From Chloranthus sessilifolius (lineage: Eukaryota > Streptophyta > Magnoliopsida > Chloranthales > Chloranthaceae), in assembly GCA_021018995.1 (NCBI GenBank), contig CM037591.1, forward strand, positions 71,637,901 through 71,701,900: 64,000 nt of DNA. Direction: 5' to 3'. The notes beneath the pieces are model-generated. The model saw nothing but the letters and a program-made list of their open reading frames with translations. It was not told the DNA's origin and did no database searches. A program made the translations under genes and the position numbers. Shown here piece after piece: positions 10,786-22,518 of this stretch; positions within the stretch are counted from its first letter, which is position 1, and the number at the start of each line of letters is the position of its first letter.

Positions 10786-11189
10786 TCACTGTAGCTTGAG
10801 ATACATCATATTCCTGCATGGATGGAAACACAAAACACACAAAAACATTTATTTGAGAGAGAGAGAGAGAGAGAGAGAGCACGAGCACCAATTTACCTGC
10901 GATCCTCCTCAGTTATTGTGCCATTGTACTTGCCAGAAGAAGAGCCCGAGGAAGTGGGCTTGTAGTTAGGGACGGGTACCTGACCGGATTCGATGCCCTT
11001 AAGATCCTCCACCAAGATATCGTAGTGAGCCTTCACTTCCTCTACAGTTTTCCCTCCCACCATAGAGGCTATGTTCACCCAACGGTCCGGAGTCTCCTTG
11101 TCAAATATGGCCAGTGCCCTTTCGAACGCCTTATCTTGGTTATGAGTCCATGAAGACGAAGAAGAAGAACTCCAGGAGAGAGAAGCCAT
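10786..11189 (-). CDS. RL (RADIALIS-like): RADIALIS-like single-MYB (SANT) protein, two exons
   Basis: This is a small nuclear MYB-type protein of the RADIALIS-like (I-box/SMH) group. Proteins of this group hold one MYB repeat and act by competing with larger MYB partners, as RAD does with DIV-interacting factors in Antirrhinum. Exon 1 is 10897-11189 and exon 2 is 10786-10813; the 83-nt intron has GTAAAT at the donor and TGCAG at the acceptor. Without splicing the frame stops just after EEDRR. Splicing adds N-M-M-Y-L-K-L-Q and a TGA, giving 106 residues and the short KLQ tail common in this group. The repeat spans about residues 14-60, with W14, W37 and Y56 at the three aromatic positions, the [20 protein letters not shown] helix region and the [12 protein letters not shown] extension. 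The N-terminus has a seven-serine run. The start is the only ATG in good position after the TATA box. It is the one convincing host gene here. Confidence 0.93.
10855..10879. repeat. (CT)n inside the 83-nt intron
   Basis: A pure GA run on plus, i.e. CT on the gene strand, takes up about a third of the only intron of the MYB gene. It supplies part of its pyrimidine-rich content. Confidence 0.9.
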
Positions 11190-11281
11190 TAGATTCTGCG
11201 AAGGAAAAAAAAATATATATCTAAGTAGAAGATGGGGGTTCTACAATTTTTCTTGCAAAAGAGTGTGGGGATGAGGGTCTG

Positions 11282-11287
11282 TTTATA
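11282..11287 (-). promoter_or_regulatory. TATA box of the MYB gene
   Basis: TATAAA in the context CTCTATAAACAG on minus, about 95 bases before the ATG. This leaves room for a 5' leader of about 60 bases. Confidence 0.7.
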
Positions 11288-11299
11288 GAGAAAGGTAAG

Positions 11300-11639
11300 G
11301 GCTGTAGAAGACTTAGAATCTATCTATCATTTTGGCATCAGGAGCTGATTTGTTTTTTTGTTTAAGTGCAGACAAAACTGGCCTCACTCTGTTTTTCCAT
11401 GTTTTGATTTTCCGTTACATCTAATAAAGGGAAGGTGCAAAACGTTCCTCCTCTTCCTTTGCCTAAATTCCAGTCCAATCCTAGGCAATTGTTCAAATGA
11501 CCTTCCAATTCAAATATCTTTTGGTATAGGGTAGCTCTTTTCGAACCTCCTGGATTACTAAGGGCACTTATGCTGAAAACCATTGAGTTCTTTAATCCAG
11601 ACAACGTATCTTGAGACTATAGACGTATCATCAGCCGGT
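11300..11639. other. upstream region of the MYB gene
   Basis: No recognisable element. The 80-codon minus frame at 11362-11604 matches nothing known to me. Confidence 0.5.
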
Positions 11640-12060
11640 CATTTTTTTATTCCACACGCCACACATCATTAAAAGTATTTGAAAATCATGTGAGAAACAT
11701 CACAGTCAAACATGATTTTGAGGTTACTTTTTTGGGATGTGAGTGATGCTGAATAAAAACTAATAATTTAATGGTATGCCCATTGTCTCAAGAGATCCAT
11801 CATGTGGAAGATTGGATGAAAAACTATCTCCATCCTTTGATTCAAAGCGACCAACGGTTTTTTGCATAGGAGTCCTTAGTGGTATATCACATGGCACACA
11901 TTATGCCCAAACCAGATTTAGGGTCATTTTGGTATATGTGTCATGTGAAATAAAAAATAGCCCGTTTGATGGTACACTTATGGTCTCAAGATCCATCACG
12001 CAGAAGATTTTGGTTAAAAATGATCTCCATCATCTAAATCTATGTAGTCCACGGGTTTTA
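11640..12060 (+). repeat. dispersed non-coding repeat, two head-to-tail copies
   Basis: The first copy (about 11640-11870) and the second (11880-12060) each hold a GTATG/GTACACTTATGG...TCTCAAGA..TCCATCA string. This is followed by AGAAGATT and ATCTCCATCYTTTGATTC or its decayed form. The 11776-12138 plus frame runs through the repeat and is not a gene. Confidence 0.55.
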
Positions 12061-12329
12061 GTGGGTTCAAAGCGTAGGTGCCCCCAGAAATCACATGCCA
12101 CGAAGAGACGTACCATTTTAGATATGTCCAGATCATGATGGTTGATAGATTGAATGGTTCTTCTCGATAGTGAGTGTCGGAAGATTTTATCGACAGTGAG
12201 TGTCAGAAGATTTCACAGCTCGGCTTCATCAAGATTGAAACTTTAAATAAAATATAGATCCTAATGCAATTAATATATATGAATATAATATATTTACACA
12301 ACAAAAGCATGTGCAAAAGTTGGAACCAT

Positions 12330-12577
12330 TGGGAGTGTTTTTGAGTTTACTCGATTTCTAATAGATCCTTTGAGCAGCACCCTTTCTTGATCGGGCCCGC
12401 TCAACTTTTGATTGAGCCCGATTTTTTGAGGGATGTATAGTTTCACACTAACTCTCTCTCCTTGCTCGGTGCTTGCTCCGATTTGACCATCATGAACGAG
12501 ATTGTATTTTCTGTGGCTTGCGTTTTTTAATATATTTCTTTATTATCACTTTATAAAAAAAAAAAAAAAAAAAAAAA
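12330..12577 (+). mobile_element. 5'-truncated L1-type LINE insert
   Basis: About 245 bases end in TTTTTTAATATATTTCTTTA...CTTTAT and then a run of about 23 A. That is the style of plant L1 tails. A long imperfect target duplication flanks it: AAAAGCATGTGCAAAAGT... at 12303-12329 and AAAAGCATGTATAAAAGT... at 12574-12599. A processed transcript of another gene is the alternative. Confidence 0.65.
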
Positions 12578-12599
12578 GCATGTATAAAAGTGATACCAT

Positions 12600-13290
12600 C
12601 TTCATTATGGTTTGTTTGAACCTTGGAAACCGATAGCTAAATCTATTTATGTTTGTTTACCATTAATCTTGCATCTTTATGAACATAGCCGCCAAGACGG
12701 AAGAAATTTTGGAAAAAAACAGGACAAAATATGGGAGGGGAATGAAAAGGGCGAAATTGGATTACGGAAATATGTATGACAAAGGGAAAATATTGTCAAA
12801 AATAACAAAAAAATTGGAAAGTACAATATGAATGTGAAATTCTAAAAAATAGGACTTTTATAAATAAAAATTATTTAATTTCTTTCTGTTTTCAAACATT
12901 TTTTAAGAAGGCAAATTTTATATGCATTTAATACGGTCTTTACACATATAACGCATTTAAAAAAAAAAAAACAAAAAACTATGTTGTTGGGTATCGAGGT
13001 TTTCTCTCTCCTAAAAAAACTATGTTCTCAAGGAACATGAGTAGAAGTGGTACAAGCTATTAGTGCATGTCTCATGGTCTCATAGCAAGGTAGGGGCTTC
13101 AAAGAACAAGAGGCTACAGAAGAGATTTTAAATAGAAAATAGCACAGCGTAGGGGCATGAAGGAAATTGACCATCTAAGAGTGGTAGGTTAGAATTTGAG
13201 TAGAGCATGAGTTGTGGGCTTTTTCACAACGGGAAGCCATAGTTAATTTTGGGTAGGTCTTTGTGTTTTATGATTTGGTCATTTCCAGGT
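12600..13290. other. AT-rich intergenic, nothing recognised
   Basis: Oligo-A tracts and no supported open frame. Confidence 0.5.
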
Positions 13291-13505
13291 GGCAACTTGG
13301 GGCAATGGTCAGGTCCTACCAGGTAGAATCGGATTTTCAAGTCCTACCCCATCCATTGCCCTTGGAAATAAGAGAATCTTGACTTTCAGGCTTTTTATAG
13401 CATGAAGTGCAGTCAAGATTCTCCTTTTAAATCAAGGGCAGTGGATGGGGTAAGCCTGGAAATCCGTTTCTACATGGTAGGACCTGACCATTGCCCAACA
13501 ACTTG
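13291..13505. mobile_element. foldback MITE, Mutator-like
   Basis: The element 13300-13496 (197 bases) is a long imperfect inverted repeat. The arms start GGGCAATGGTCAGGTCCTAC on both sides and extend about 85 bases to a short loop. The 9-base flanks GGCAACTTG and AACAACTTG agree at 7 of 9 positions, which fits a Mutator-type target duplication. It has no coding capacity. Confidence 0.85.
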
Positions 13506-15308
13506 TGAACTATTCTCAAGGTGATGGGCCCTCTTTATGGCATACCATTGTAATAATTTAGCCCTCTCATGTTGGTATATTGTCTTTGTTAAATTGGCCC
13601 TCTCAAGATGGCAAGCTAGAATTATGAATTGGTCATCATCAGGTAGCAACCACACATTGGGTTCCAATAGAGCATTATGAATCATGAGTTGGCATGCTTT
13701 AGGAGGAAGGCTCTAGTTAAAATCTAATTATGTCTTCGAATTTATCATCTTCAAGCTTCAAATAGTGAGCCCAAGTAATCTCTCAGTTTGGACTTGAGAT
13801 CAAATATAGGCCCTTGATCCTATAAGAAAAGATGCAGCAAATGATGATGCCACTTTAATCCCGGTATGAATTCTTCTTGAAGATACAATTCATCGATTGG
13901 GTCATGTATGAGCATGATGATGTTTCAAATAAATAAATAAATTGCCGAAAGTTTGATGATAGTGAGTATAGAGGCCCAGACTAAGTCACTCTCTTAAGAT
14001 GATATGTGCCCTCGATAAATCAATCAGTGTACAGGTTCCTAACACTACGGCTTCAGGATAAAACAACTCATAGATATGATCTCAAGTTGAGCCCAGACTT
14101 TTGATGGCACACTATTACACCCTTGCTTACTTAGATTAAAAGATAAAAATATCAACAAAGAGAACCATTGTAGATAGCAGATTTTCCAATATTAAGGTTT
14201 CGAGAAAACACCCTTTAAATAGGCCATAATCTGACGTTTCATTGTGAAATACTCGAAACTCCTCGTAAAAGAAATAAAAATTATAAAAGTTTTCTTTGTC
14301 TAACAAGTCACTAAATCCAGGATTTGTACCCCAAGTGCGCACATGCATGCATGTATATGCACACATGCCTGATTAAATGGTTCCCCAACTAGCCTTCGCA
14401 GAATGGGCCGGACCATGCACACACGAGGGCTCCTTGTAATTTCTCAAAAACTAGAGGTTAAGCCTAAATATATAAGCACAAACAGGTGTTTATCTCTTTT
14501 CAATGTGTGACTAAATTTAGTAGGCTATACTATAGAGAGCAAACAAGGGAAAGATAAAATTTGTGAAAACAAAATTGAATTTAAAAATACATTACCAATC
14601 TGTGACTTATTTTTAAATGAATAACAAAGAAAAATTTCTAAGTAATCTTCAACTTCCATGTGCAAGTATAGGTGTTTAATAGACTTGAACCTAGTATAGG
14701 TGTTTAATAGACTTGAACCTTTAAATAGTATAAAACACATAACTTATTAGAAGCTTAGTGACGAGAGTCCTGTACAACTAAGTTCTTTTAAAAGTAGGGT
14801 TTATGCTTCAGACATAAAATTTCATGGCTTCTAGATGTGTCTACAGCCAACATATTATGACCATGTGGTTTTACCCCAATTTAGTGAGTGCTCTTGGAGA
14901 ATTTGTCAAATTCTCAGAAGTAGCAGCCCCACTACCGCACTCTATAAGAGAGTCTATCAGAGTGTCTATGTAACAATAGACTTCACTTAACAAGAGTTAT
15001 AGAACTCATTAAGAAGGAAAAATCTCAACCTCTATCGTCAATTCGTCATATAACTCATGCACTATCCATACCATAGAAGGTACATGGAGAATTATACTCT
15101 CACTTATTTGTGCATCTCCTTCAATCACTTGCTCACTTTGTGGTTCCTTTTGAACCTGATTTTGAGGATATCCAAACCTCAGCTAGGGTAATCGTCACTA
15201 GCGATTCATTTTTCTATTAACTTAGTGTTATGACCTGAGTTTTTCTTGACCATATTTAATGGTGATTGATCTGCGAACCACCAAGACTCGGTGCTTGAAC
15301 AAACACCC
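13506..15308. other. unrecognised intergenic sequence
   Basis: It holds a 28-base tandem duplication (AGTATAGGTGTTTAATAGAC..., 14665-14720). Short minus frames at 13470-13685, 14136-14366 and 14525-14740 match nothing I know. Confidence 0.5.
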
Positions 15309-16075
15309 TATCATGACCCACACTTTTTAAATTAGAAAATTTTAATTAAGATTCGGATTACATAAAAAATAGTAACCGAAAATCCCAAGAGTCCTTCTAC
15401 CATAAAACAACTAAGACAATTATTTTAATTGTATTATTTGTGGGATTTAATTTAGAAATCAAATTGAATCCTAAAAAGGACTCTAGCTAATTTATACTAG
15501 TCAAACTTTCCTAGTTAGACTCATTCTCTAATTGCCCTTCCATTACAAATAAAGAACCAAGAGATTTTCCTAAAAGGACTTACTAATTTATGCTAGTCAA
15601 ACTTTCCTAGTTAGACTCCTCTAATTATCCTTCCATTATAAATAAAGAACCTAGAGAGATTTAGAAACAAATACATTACTTTTTCTCTCAGCCCTCTCTC
15701 TCTATTCTTTCTTCTCTACAAACAGCCGCCTTACACCGCCCCCCTATCCTTTGCCGAAATTCTGAATCGAGCATTCCACGTGTTCGAATCACCATCATAT
15801 CGACGACCCGTGCATCCGGTTCGAAAGCTTAATCTCCCCCATCAAGGATCTTCATTGCTGCGAAAGTTTGATCGTAAGAAAAGGTTTCTCAATACATAAC
15901 TTGGGCAAATCGTCACTCGAATCCGTTCTTCGTCACACCAAAATGCCACGAGAATTAATTCACACTTCAACAGGTTGTGCCTCTAAATCCATCTTAAATT
16001 GTTACGCTATTTTTTAAAAGAAAATCCTAATTTTTCCCCAATTTTAACTAATTTCGGGCCTTAAAACTCGGTTCA

Positions 16076-16094
16076 AAATCGATAGGATCGATTT
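16076..16094. repeat. AAATCGAT palindrome in LTR F
   Basis: AAATCGAT-AGG-ATCGATTT is an inverted repeat with a 3-base centre. It lies just beyond the shared module, as in LTR H. Confidence 0.7.
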
Positions 16095-16151
16095 CTCAGA
16101 TTTTCGTGAAATTTGACCAAACTCTTCAACAGACACAACCATGATATTTTA

Positions 16152-16245
16152 GCCATAACTTTCTATTCCAAACTCGGATTGATGCAATTTTTATGAAATT
16201 AGAAAGAAGACAACGACCTTTACTACTTTTGGTGAAATAGTAATG
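16152..16245 (-). promoter_or_regulatory. shared LTR module, copy in F
   Basis: On minus it reads GTAGTAAAGGTCGTTGTCTT, then AAATTGCATCAATCCGAGTT, then AGAAAGTTATGGC. The order is the same as in LTR H. It is antisense relative to LTR F. Confidence 0.65.
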
Positions 16246-18105
16246 CCATGAATTCGACGTTTTAAAGGTCAAAATTGAGCTACAATTTGGGATAAGTTTT
16301 AGGTGATCGAAGGGTGCACGAATTTAACATTATTTTTTGAACTCTTGGGCTATTTTATGCTGAACTAAACTACCCATAATATATTAATTAGTTTTCATCG
16401 AACAACAATCTATAAGTTTAAGAGGTCAAATATTAATATTTTTCAATACTGATAATCTGTTACCTCTTTTAAGGCTCCCACAACCCTTAAATGGATATGT
16501 GTGTCCCTTTAGGATCCAAAATATGTCCGATTTTTATACCAATCAATCACCAAGTTTCACATACACAACTAATCCCAATGAGGTGTATTTTTGACTCAAT
16601 CACCAAATAAATGTAGTTAAATATTTCTTATTTTCTGTTTTACTCTAATGCTTCATGTGTTATATTTCATATTAATTTTTTTCAATAATGTGAAATACTT
16701 AGGATCCATATTAAGATTTCCTTCTTATATATGTTCACCATCATCATATGATGTTCATCATGTAAAAAATTACGATAGGGCATATGTATATAAGTTAAGA
16801 ATAAGATATGACATATAATATAAGCCTTTGTCATGGTGGGGTTTCTTTCATGATCTCGTAAAACTTGAAATATAGGTGTCCATATATGAATATAATCCTC
16901 TATGGTAGTATTTGATGTCACATGAAGTACTTCCAAGTTACTGCGGAACTCATCCATTAAAAAGCGTGATTTAGTGAAGTCTATCGCACCGTGACTCATT
17001 ATAATTAAGTTTTAAGCAAAGATAAAAAATGAATATGTTAAGATATGAGATATTAAGAAAGTGAGGACTTAAGCCCACGCAAATATGAAATGGGGATGGT
17101 GATACATAACGCCCTTTGGATGAATGAAATCGGGGCGGGGACCTAAGTTTAGAACAGAGTAATGTTAAGATATGTTAAGACACGCTGTGGAAGCTAGCTG
17201 AACATGAATTTTCTACACATGTCATACCTTACGAGACTCTATAAGGGACCAACGTCTGTAGCCGAGATAGGTCTTAAGGAGAATATAGCTTTATCTCGAA
17301 CTAAGGGGACATTATGGTTATTATACCAACAATCTCATTTGACTGGATGAAGGTTTATTTAGTCAAGATAATGAAGATTAGAAGTACGTTGTATAAGCGT
17401 ATGTAGTAATAATGAGACTTACGATATGTCACATATGAAACAGATAGGAAAGGAAATAAAAAATAAATGCATCATGCGTATTTCATTCTACGCTACATTT
17501 TTCAGTTTCAATCTGTATATTATGAGAATCGTGGATATCATTATAATTTTATAAGTTGCTTGGTTTATTTCAAAATGCACCGCAACTCAAGCGATTGCAC
17601 ACATGATCATCTAGGTAAGTTATGGTGGATCGATTATGTAACTCACTAAGTTTACGCGACTGAGTAAACTCACCCCCTCCTAAAATCTAACAGTTTCAAG
17701 TGAAGACTCCGATCATCCTGCCTATGATGACATGGAGGCAACTGTACCGGATGTGGTTTACGTAGAAGAGGACGTCGACTACCACTTGGATGAGAGTGTA
17801 GATCCGACAGACTTTTATGAACGTTGAGCATCCTTTAGTTCCTTTTTATTTTACCTTCTTGTGAAATATTTTATTTTCTCGTCGATTATTAGATATTTTA
17901 TTGATTTTTGTAGCATTTATTTATTATTTATGGATGCCCATTTATTTGATTCTTATTTTATTGGATTCACGAATTTTGTTGAATCACAATTACGCGAGAA
18001 CTTTGATTATGTATATGTTCGCTTAGTGTATCTGGGATGCGTGCGGGTCATAACTCGAAATTATAGGCCCTCGAGATCGGAAAAGAATTATGGGTCGTGA
18101 TAGAA

Positions 18106-18119
18106 TGACATCAAAGCCC
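18106..18119 (+). other. decayed iMet primer site of F
   Basis: TGACATCAAAGCCC resembles TGGTATCAGAGCCC, the initiator-Met primer site of Ty3 elements. It lies three bases after the LTR edge. Confidence 0.55.
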
Positions 18120-18781
18120 AGTCTTTACTTCTTCAAGGACTGTGTGGCTCATTTAAGTACACTATGGTGATTGAAGTGAAAATGATTGTAATAGATCCCA
18201 AATTCTAGATCTTTTGAGGACTGAAGGAATTTAAGAAAGTGTGATGATCAATGACGTAAAATTTAAATGTTCAATTGAGAATTTAAAGATCTATTTGTTA
18301 AAAATATATTTAGGTTCGAAACATGTGAAAGAAATTAGAAATGATTTTTCAGAATTGAGTAGTAGGTAAAAGAGGATTTCTTAAATTGAGGAACAATTAA
18401 AAGAGTCATTTTAAAGTATTGGGGAATAATTATAAAAGATAAATCCGAAATGATTTGATGATTTGAAAATATTGTTATAGCTTGAGATACCGACTTTAAG
18501 AATAACTTGTTAGAAGTGAATTCTGATTGAGGAATAAATTATTTTCAGTAACTTACGATAATATGGTGAACAAGATATAATAAAGAGGATAACCTTCAAT
18601 GAAGTTTTAGGAGTTATGGATTTTGAGAAGTGATGGTAAATTGGTAATCACAAATAAATTATTAAGGACGCTATGAAAATTGTGAGTTTTGAAAAGTTGA
18701 GGATTATAATAGATTAAAGGCATTTTACTCAACAATAGATTTTAAATTTTTCCTTAAGAATATTTTTACAGATTAAGAGAG
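18120..18781. other. leader remnant of F or unassigned
   Basis: AT-rich, with no coding match. It lies between the F primer site and the start of LTR I. Confidence 0.4.
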
Positions 18782-19020
18782 TCTACACAACCAAAATTTG
18801 CCCAAGGCTCGATTGACTCATACTTCTAGAGCAGTGTACTCCCGAGCTTTCGAAAGCAGAACCCTTAGAACTTAACCCAAACCCTTAGCAACATTACCAA
18901 GCCCTTAGGAACCTTCTCAAACCTATAGAATGATTCCCAGACCTGATTCGAACCAACCAGAACAGCTAATGGAAAGAGCAGCGCCAAAGTTTACAGACAT
19001 CAACAATAGTTGATACCTAT

Positions 19021-19100
19021 ATCATTGGAAAGTATAGGTTCTCAGCTTTCTAAAGAGCCAAGAATTGTCTAATTCTGAGTTATACATCAAAAGTTATGGT
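19021..19100 (+). promoter_or_regulatory. shared LTR module, copy in I
   Basis: GAGCCAAGAATTGTCTAATT, CTGAGTTATAC and AAAAGTTATGG occur in the same order as in E, H and F. It is in sense orientation, with the palindrome array downstream. Confidence 0.6.
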
Positions 19101-19133
19101 GATTTAAAAATTATGCAGAAATGTAAAAATTTA

Positions 19134-19262
19134 CACATGCTTGCATAATATGAATGCAAAGGTAATTTCTGACAGAAGTTGACCATGCTTGCATAATATG
19201 CACGCAAAGGGATATTTTTTATAGAAATTGACCATGCGTACATAATATGCACGCATAGTCAA
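19134..19262. repeat. TGCATAATATGCA motif array in LTR I
   Basis: Three units of the form CATGCTTGCATAATATGCAC, spaced about 60 bases, are centred on TGCATAATATGCA-like palindromes. The array is upstream of the TATA box at 19609. Confidence 0.75.
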
Positions 19263-20128
19263 ATTTGACTCTTTTGGGCTCCAGCACAAGTTATGAAACT
19301 CCAGCTTCTGAACCAGGTCACTATTTCTAAGGCATGCATGCCTTAAAATTTTTTTTTTCTCAAAAATGGAAAATTTTAGTTTTAGGGTTTGACTTGTGGA
19401 CCATCTAAGAGTTTAAGGTGTATTTCTTTAGGACTGCTATGCCCCTCCCTACTTTCAGTTTTACTCTTTTGCCATCCAACCCATCACCCTATCATCTACC
19501 ATTAAACCCAATTCACACCTCTCTAAGCCCTCAAAAACCACAAAAACCTTATATCTAGCATTACCTAATTGTTAAACCCATTAGGACTCCCCTAATTACA
19601 TCCAACTCTATAAATAGAGAGCCACCGCCATCTTTTGTTTGGCCACTTGAAAAAATTCCAAAAAAGGAAACCATAGCCAAATACCCTCCTTCTTCGAGAT
19701 TAGATTTTCCATGCTTTGAAACCATTAGCCCCTCTCTTACACCATTAGACCTCCATTTCCCTCACTACTAAGCTTTGAAGCCTTAGCCTATATCACCATC
19801 ATACCATCATCCATAACCTTCCAAGCTTCCAAGCCTTAGAAGTTTGAACCCTTCTCTCAAACCATTTACTTTCGGAAGCTCTCCCGAGTTAGTATCGATT
19901 CAATGATCTGACAACAGTGATACAAGGGCCCAAGGGCTTTGGCTCTCCCCACTATTCCTCTACCTTCTTTTACTTTTTCTCTATCCTAGAATTTGAGCCG
20001 TTACGTCACTGAAATTTTTGTGATTGCGGGGGGCTCAAATAGGATCGGAGTGCCTTCAGGCAAGGGGAAGTGCTACACAATTTTATATATTTTTTATACA
20101 CTTACAAGAAGGTCAATTGGGTGCCTAT

Positions 20129-20769
20129 TGATCAGTCATAGAATATACCATTTTATCACCCTTAACTTAATGTTGCTAGACCCCAGTTTGCTAGTAACAA
20201 GTTAATGATGTGTAGATATTAAGAAAAATCAGTAAAAGAGAACCAATGTGTTGATCTTCATCAAAATGAACTCAAAAGGTAATAAGAAAAATGATTGAAC
20301 GTAAAAGACAATTCGACGCTTTTGAAAGCTAGGAAATCGTACTTTACAGTTGAACGAAGCCAAAGAAATAAGAAATCGTAATTTACAATTCTTCAGAAGA
20401 CGTTCAAAGCAAAAGGCAATACAGAAGAAAAGTGATCGTTCGTTCACAAAATCATCCAGAGAGAAAACTGAAAAAGCTATGAAATCATGATTTACAATTT
20501 TGCAAATTGAAGCTTCCTATTGCTGCTGATCACATGAAGATCCACACCGTCTACACCAAAATAGAAGAACTCTTGAATTAAAAGTTTGACAAATCACAGA
20601 TCTGAGACGATTGATGAAGAAATACTCCTAAAGATCTCGATTGCTGAAATTAAGGAGAAAGTCTTGAATGCATCAACCACTGACAGCCAAGAAGATAAAA
20701 TTAGGAATTAGAATTATATTAGGAATCTTTTGTTTTTAGTAGTTTCTTAGAATTAAATCACTGTAAACC
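20129..20769 (+). mobile_element. LTR fragment of the A family
   Basis: It starts TGATCAGTCA and follows the A LTR (read on minus from 49669) in order: TTATCACC..AACTTA, TGATGTGTAGATATTAA, TCAAAATGAACTCAAAAGG, AAAATTAGGAATTAGA.TTAT. It is in plus orientation, opposite to A, and carries AAATCGTA/TTTACGATTT-type motifs. It is cut on the right by LTR G. Confidence 0.65.
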
Positions 20770-21763
20770 TGTGACACCTGTAAAGTCACACGTGTAAAAT
20801 TTGGGACACGTGGGGTGTCCCAAATCACTGAACCTCAATAGGAAGAATCCACGTAGACACTAGCCCACTTGTGACCCATGGGAAACTATTACACTTGAAA
20901 ACCCATATAAGGACTAATAGCATTGAAGGCCTATTTGGAACTAAACCCACAAGCCTTTCAAACCAAGCCCATTTGGGGGCCTATTTGGGAATTAAATCCT
21001 TTTTGGCCACATTGAATGCATAAGCTGGGGAAGACTATTCACTTAGGACCCATTTGAACCCATAGTTATTAAGATCTATTAGAAGCCATGAGAGTTATGA
21101 CCCATTGGAATTGGGCCCGCTTGTGTGGACCCAAGTGATGTTGGCAAACACCATATGGGTGTACATGAGTTATACACTAGAACCCTACCCTTTCTACTTA
21201 ACCTCCTTCACGTACACATGCAAATCATTGCATTGTGAGGAAGTTGGTTGGGGAACATGAGGAGAGACCTGAGAGGGAACGAACAGAACAGTTTTGTCCT
21301 CGATTCAGCCTTCTTGAAACCAAAAACCTGATTTATCGCAAAATCCCTATTCCACCTCAAAGAGAAATCGTTCTCTTCGATATTTGGGAACCACACACTC
21401 GGTGGTTCACTGGATTGAGGTGGAGAGCATCGAATGAATCGTGAAATCGGCGCTTCAACGGTGTTGATCCGACGCCGGCGAGTCGTATATCTCTGCATGC
21501 GAGAAAGCTACTAGAGGTAACCCTCATAACGCATGCGTTGTGGTTTAGAGTCTGAGTTTTATTATTGAGTAGTGATAATTGAAGCTGCATGCAAAGATTC
21601 GAAGGATCAAATGCGTGTGAATCGCGAGAATGGAAGCATTGGGTTCAATCATTGAAGCCCTTGCATGTGCCTCAAAATTTGGGGATCAATTGTAAGTTTA
21701 GAACAAAGTAATGCATGAGTGATGGTGTACGATTTTCTTGTGCTCGAAAGGGAATCTTGTAGA

Positions 21764-22000
21764 TGAGGGGCCTTGATGGGCTTGGGTATAAGGCATTAGG
21801 CCTTGATAGGCTTGGGCTTGGAGTATTAGGCCTTGATGGGCTTAGATTTAGGCTATTGGGCCTTGATGGACTTGGGTATAAGGTGTTAGGCCTTGATGGG
21901 CTTGGGGCATTGGGCTTTGATGGGCTTGGGGTATTGGGCCTTGATGGGCTTAGGGTATTGGGCCCTGATGGACTTGGGGTATTGGGCCTTCGATAGCTCA
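21764..22000. repeat. minisatellite in LTR G
   Basis: About nine or ten units of a GGCCTTGATGGGCTTGGG-type repeat, roughly 23-30 bases each. Confidence 0.85.
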
Positions 22001-22105
22001 TTTAGAGTATGTGTGGTGTGTTATTGAACCTACTTGAGAAGCCATCAAGGTCAACTCGAGCATAGGTGTCGAATTGTTAAAGATGATAGTTCTAAGATGT
22101 ACTCT

Positions 22106-22518
22106 CTAGCGTGACTTAGGGCCGCTCGCGCAGAAAATCACCTGAAGCCTACGCTCGAGCGGGATTTTTAGGCCAATTTGGCTCGGGGTAAATCCGCTTG
22201 AGTGTGATGTATGTGTTTGTATGCTAAAATCGCTCGAGCGTGATTGGAGTCGCTCAAGCGGAAAAAGACCTGAAGTTCTACGCTTGAGCGGGAATTGTAG
22301 GCTTAAATCGCTCGAGACAAAACCGCTCGAGCGTGAATTGAAGATTTGTACTGGGGATATGCTCGAGCATGAATGGGGCTCCTCAAGAGGGAAAATACCT
22401 GAAGCCTAGGCTCAAACGGGATTCCTAGGGTTATTTTTCTCGGGTAAAAGCCGCTCGAGCGTGACTGTTGGAACCATAAGAGGTACGCTCGAGCGGGAAA
22501 GAACCATGCTCGAGCAGG
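22106..22518. repeat. CGCTCGAGCG palindrome array in LTR G
   Basis: More than ten copies of a CGCTCGAGCG-like palindrome or half-decayed forms of it. They are often followed by TGA or GGAA and alternate with ACCTGAAG strings. Confidence 0.9.

Larger units (their letters stand above)
15309..18102 (+). mobile_element. Tekay-type LTR F
   Basis: The edges TATCATGACCCA and TGGGTCGTGATA are inverted copies, as at LTR ends. An iMet-like primer site follows at once. The length of about 2.8 kb fits Tekay/Del chromovirus LTRs. A TATA-like CATTATAAATAAAG lies near 15635-15650. A block of about 100 bases is duplicated at 15475-15660. The Asp/Glu-rich stretch near 17700-17830 has a counterpart in LTR G near 23590-23710. 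Short frames inside are not genes. Confidence 0.6.
18782..20128 (+). mobile_element. Tat-type LTR I, partial
   Basis: It starts TCTACACAACCAAAATTTGC, followed by CCAAGGCTCGATTGA. This matches the start of the E LTR read on minus (TGTAGGCACCCAAATTTGG...). A TATA box (TATAAATA) is at 19609-19616. The right side is cut by an A-family LTR piece at 20129. No body is seen. Confidence 0.6.

Noticed and set aside
11362-11604. 80-codon minus frame upstream of the MYB gene
   Set aside because: No recognised domain, no promoter of its own seen, and it overlaps the likely regulatory region.
16682-16999. 105-codon minus-strand open frame
   Set aside because: It lies wholly inside LTR F, has no recognised domain and no gene-like context.
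21208-21590. Overlapping open frames of 70-96 codons on both strands
   Set aside because: They are inside LTR G; overlapping frames on both strands without a family match are noise.
21672-22001. Ser/Pro/Asn repeat protein frame
   Set aside because: It is a translation of the LTR G minisatellite.
22106-22518. CRISPR-like look of regularly spaced palindromes
   Set aside because: The spacers are not unique or of constant length, the motif is inside an LTR, and the context is eukaryotic. The same applies to the arrays at 31511-31925 and 43306-44010.
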